Assembly: GCA_002373555.1 (NCBI GenBank)
Contig: DFKM01000151.1
Location: forward strand, 1,219-6,823
Origin: Lachnospiraceae bacterium UBA3645
Lineage (GTDB): Bacteria > Bacillota > Clostridia > Lachnospirales > Lachnospiraceae
Length of the DNA: 5,605 nt
Reading direction: 5' to 3'
Of this stretch, positions 4,064-5,605 are shown piece by piece. The position numbers were made by a program, and so were the translations under genes. The notes beneath the pieces are model-generated. The model ran no database searches, was not told the origin of the DNA, and was given only the letters and a program-made list of their open reading frames with translations. Position 1 is the first letter of the stretch, and every line of letters begins with the position of its first letter.

Positions 4064-4885
4064 ATGAACTGGATGGACAAACTGGAGCGGAAGATGGGAC
4101 GCTTTGCGGTCCGGAATCTGATGCTTTATCTCATCATTTTCTACCTGTTCGGATTCATGATGCAGATGACGAATCCGGGCTTTTACGTACAGTATCTCAG
4201 CCTGAACGCGGAACAGATCCTGCACGGCCAGGTCTGGCGGCTGGTCACATTTCTGATCTATCCGCCGTCGACCAACGTGCTCTGGCTGGCGCTCTTAAGC
4301 TTCATCTACTACCAGCTCGGCAGGACGCTGGAGTCGATCTGGGGCACCTTCCGGTTTAATCTCTACATGATCATCGGCGTGATCGGCTACATTCTCGCAG
4401 CCTTCATCATCTATTTCGCATTCGGTCAGATCTATCTGCTGACGGCGGACAACCTGTATCTGACGATGCTGCTGGCCTTCGCGATGACAATTCCCGACAT
4501 GCAGTTCTATCTGTATTTCGTGCTGCCGATCAAGGCGAAATGGCTCGGCATCTTTTACGGCGTGATGATCGTGCTGCAGCTGTTCTCGTCCGACTGGCCC
4601 GGCCGCGTCGCGATCCTGATGTCCATCCTGAACTTCATCGTGTTCTTCTTCAGCAACCATAAGCCTGTGCAGACCGTGAAGCAGGCGAAAAGAAGGCACG
4701 ATTATACGGTCAAAATGCAGACAGCGAAGTCGGCGACCCGGCACAAATGCGCCGTCTGCGGCAGGACCGAGCAGGACGATCCGAACCTGGAGTTCCGTTT
4801 CTGCTCCAAATGTACGGGCGGAAATTTTGAATACTGCCAGGACCATCTTTATACGCATGTACACGTGACGGAAAATCAACAATAA
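4064..4885 (+). CDS. Rhomboid-fold membrane protein lacking catalytic residues, with Cys/His-rich tail
   Basis: A 273-residue protein with about six TM segments (roughly 18-36, 70-86, 99-121, 129-145, 148-173, 182-197), then a basic linker and a soluble tail. The rhomboid superfamily is recognised from VWRLVTFLIYP before TM2, LGRTLESIWGTFRFNLYMIIG (rhomboid G..lE...G..rf), and the IPD...YFVLPIKAKW loop after TM4. Aligning on that loop places TADN (127-130) where active rhomboids have GxSG, so the Ser is Asp129. The TM2 His/Asn and TM6 His are also missing. It is therefore probably a pseudoprotease, which in this superfamily binds or escorts membrane proteins. The tail has Cys229, Cys232, Cys247, Cys250, Cys258, His261 and His265, suggesting a zinc-ribbon-like site. 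AGGAG at 4052-4056 lies seven bases before ATG. lysA follows after 22 bp, suggesting an operon. Automated pipelines may call it an active rhomboid protease. Confidence 0.8.
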   Translation: MNWMDKLERKMGRFAVRNLMLYLIIFYLFGFMMQMTNPGFYVQYLSLNAEQILHGQVWRLVTFLIYPPSTNVLWLALLSFIYYQLGRTLESIWGTFRFNLYMIIGVIGYILAAFIIYFAFGQIYLLTADNLYLTMLLAFAMTIPDMQFYLYFVLPIKAKWLGIFYGVMIVLQLFSSDWPGRVAILMSILNFIVFFFSNHKPVQTVKQAKRRHDYTVKMQTAKSATRHKCAVCGRTEQDDPNLEFRFCSKCTGGNFEYCQDHLYTHVHVTENQQ

Positions 4886-4907
4886 AATCATGAGCGAGGA
4901 AAACTGA

Positions 4908-5605
4908 ATGAACAAAAGACCGTTTGTGACCAAGGCGCAGCTGGACAAGATCATCGAGCAGTACCCCACGCCTTTCCATCTGTATGATGAAAAAGGCATC
5001 CGCGAGAATGTCAGGCGCGTGCGCGAAGCATTTTCATGGAACCCCGGATACAAGGAATATTTCGCCGTGAAGGCGACGCCGAATCCCTTTCTTCTGAAGC
5101 TTTTTCATGAGGAAGGCTGCGGCTGCGACTGCTCTTCAATGACAGAACTTGTCCTCTCCGAGGCCTGCGGGATCACCGGACACGATGTGATGTTCTCCTC
5201 GAACGTCACCACCGCGGATGAATACAGAAAAGCGAAGGCCATGGACGCGATCATCAATCTGGACGATTTCACGCACATCGATTTCCTGGAAGAGGAAGCC
5301 GGCCTGCCCGAACTGGTCTGCCTGCGGTACAATCCCGGCGGCGTTTTCGAGCTGTCGAACGGCATCATGGACAACCCCGGCGATTCCAAATACGGTTTCA
5401 CAAAGTACCAGCTGCTGAAGGGCTATTCCGTGCTGAAAATGCGCGGCGTGAAGAAGTTCGGCCTGCATGCGTTCCTGGCCAGCAATACTGCCACGAATGA
5501 TTATTATTCGGATCTGGCGGCCGTGCTGTTCCGGCTGGCGGTCGAGATCAAGCAGCAGTGCGATGTTTCGCTGTCCTTCATCAACCTGTCCGGCGGCGTC
5601 GGCAT
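4908..5605 (+). CDS. lysA: Diaminopimelate decarboxylase, N-terminal 232 residues (cut by window end)
   Basis: LysA converts meso-diaminopimelate to L-lysine with PLP, the last step of lysine biosynthesis, in the cytosol. The visible part covers most of the alanine-racemase-like TIM barrel. YPTPFHLYDEKGIRENV (19-35) is the family's N-terminal strand. EYFAVKATPNP has Lys55 as the PLP Schiff-base residue. CDCSSMTELVLSEACG (73-88), FSSNVT, INLDD, CLRYNPGG (138-145), KYGF (161-164) and GLHAFLASNT (185-194, His187 at the PLP-facing position) follow. INLSGGVG at the window edge is the glycine-rich phosphate-binding turn. The substrate-binding C-terminal domain lies outside. The sequence departs from the E. 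coli type (GLHAFLAS rather than HFHIGS) and matches the clostridial subtype. CGAGGA (4895-4900) lies seven bases before the ATG. It is 22 bp after the rhomboid-fold gene and probably co-transcribed. Confidence 0.93.
   Translation, partial: MNKRPFVTKAQLDKIIEQYPTPFHLYDEKGIRENVRRVREAFSWNPGYKEYFAVKATPNPFLLKLFHEEGCGCDCSSMTELVLSEACGITGHDVMFSSNVTTADEYRKAKAMDAIINLDDFTHIDFLEEEAGLPELVCLRYNPGGVFELSNGIMDNPGDSKYGFTKYQLLKGYSVLKMRGVKKFGLHAFLASNTATNDYYSDLAAVLFRLAVEIKQQCDVSLSFINLSGGVG

Noticed and set aside
4295..5053. Minus-strand open reading of 252 codons across the rhomboid-fold and lysA genes
   Set aside because: It is antisense to two recognised genes, compositionally odd, and has no family resemblance.

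Overview
The window reads as part of a moderately GC-rich chromosome of an anaerobic Firmicute, most likely class Clostridia (Lachnospiraceae-like). This rests on recognisable protein families rather than any taxonomic marker: a FeoB followed by a small FeoB-associated Cys-rich membrane protein and an HMA-domain protein ending in EPYEKKGLFG, strong AGGAGG-type ribosome binding sites, and a LysA of the clostridial YPTPFHLYDEKGIRE type. All recognised genes are on the + strand.

Region 1 (1-2255) is the 3' part of a ferrous-iron uptake locus. It holds the C-terminal membrane part of FeoB (cut by the window start), a pair of perfect hairpins, a FeoB-associated Cys-rich membrane peptide, two unrelated tandem arrays (a 62/63-bp unit and a 22-bp unit) separated by a strong intrinsic terminator, and a single-domain HMA metal-binding protein. 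The first tandem array starts inside the 3' end of the Cys-rich gene and looks like a repeated duplication of its last 18 codons plus stop.

Region 2 (2256-2865) is about 610 bp, less GC-rich, with no convincing gene. It contains a 26-bp direct repeat and a long perfect hairpin followed by TTTT, which works as a terminator candidate and may be a remnant of a small mobile element.

Region 3 (2866-3973) is a barnase/barstar pair. The ribonuclease carries all the catalytic residues of barnase but is made as a predicted lipoprotein with a long low-complexity linker. The barstar-type inhibitor follows after 115 bp, which hold a bulged hairpin and an extended -10 promoter candidate that could express the inhibitor independently. 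The expected logic is an exported, tethered RNase with a cytoplasmic inhibitor protecting the producer.

Region 4 (4064-5605) is a six-TM rhomboid-fold protein that has lost the catalytic Ser and His (a pseudoprotease) and carries a C-terminal Cys/His zinc-ribbon-like tail. Twenty-two bases further on is lysA (diaminopimelate decarboxylase), cut by the window end. The short gap suggests co-transcription.

The most unusual parts are the two back-to-back tandem arrays in the feo locus, the lipoprotein barnase, and the pseudo-rhomboid with a metal-binding tail linked to lysA.
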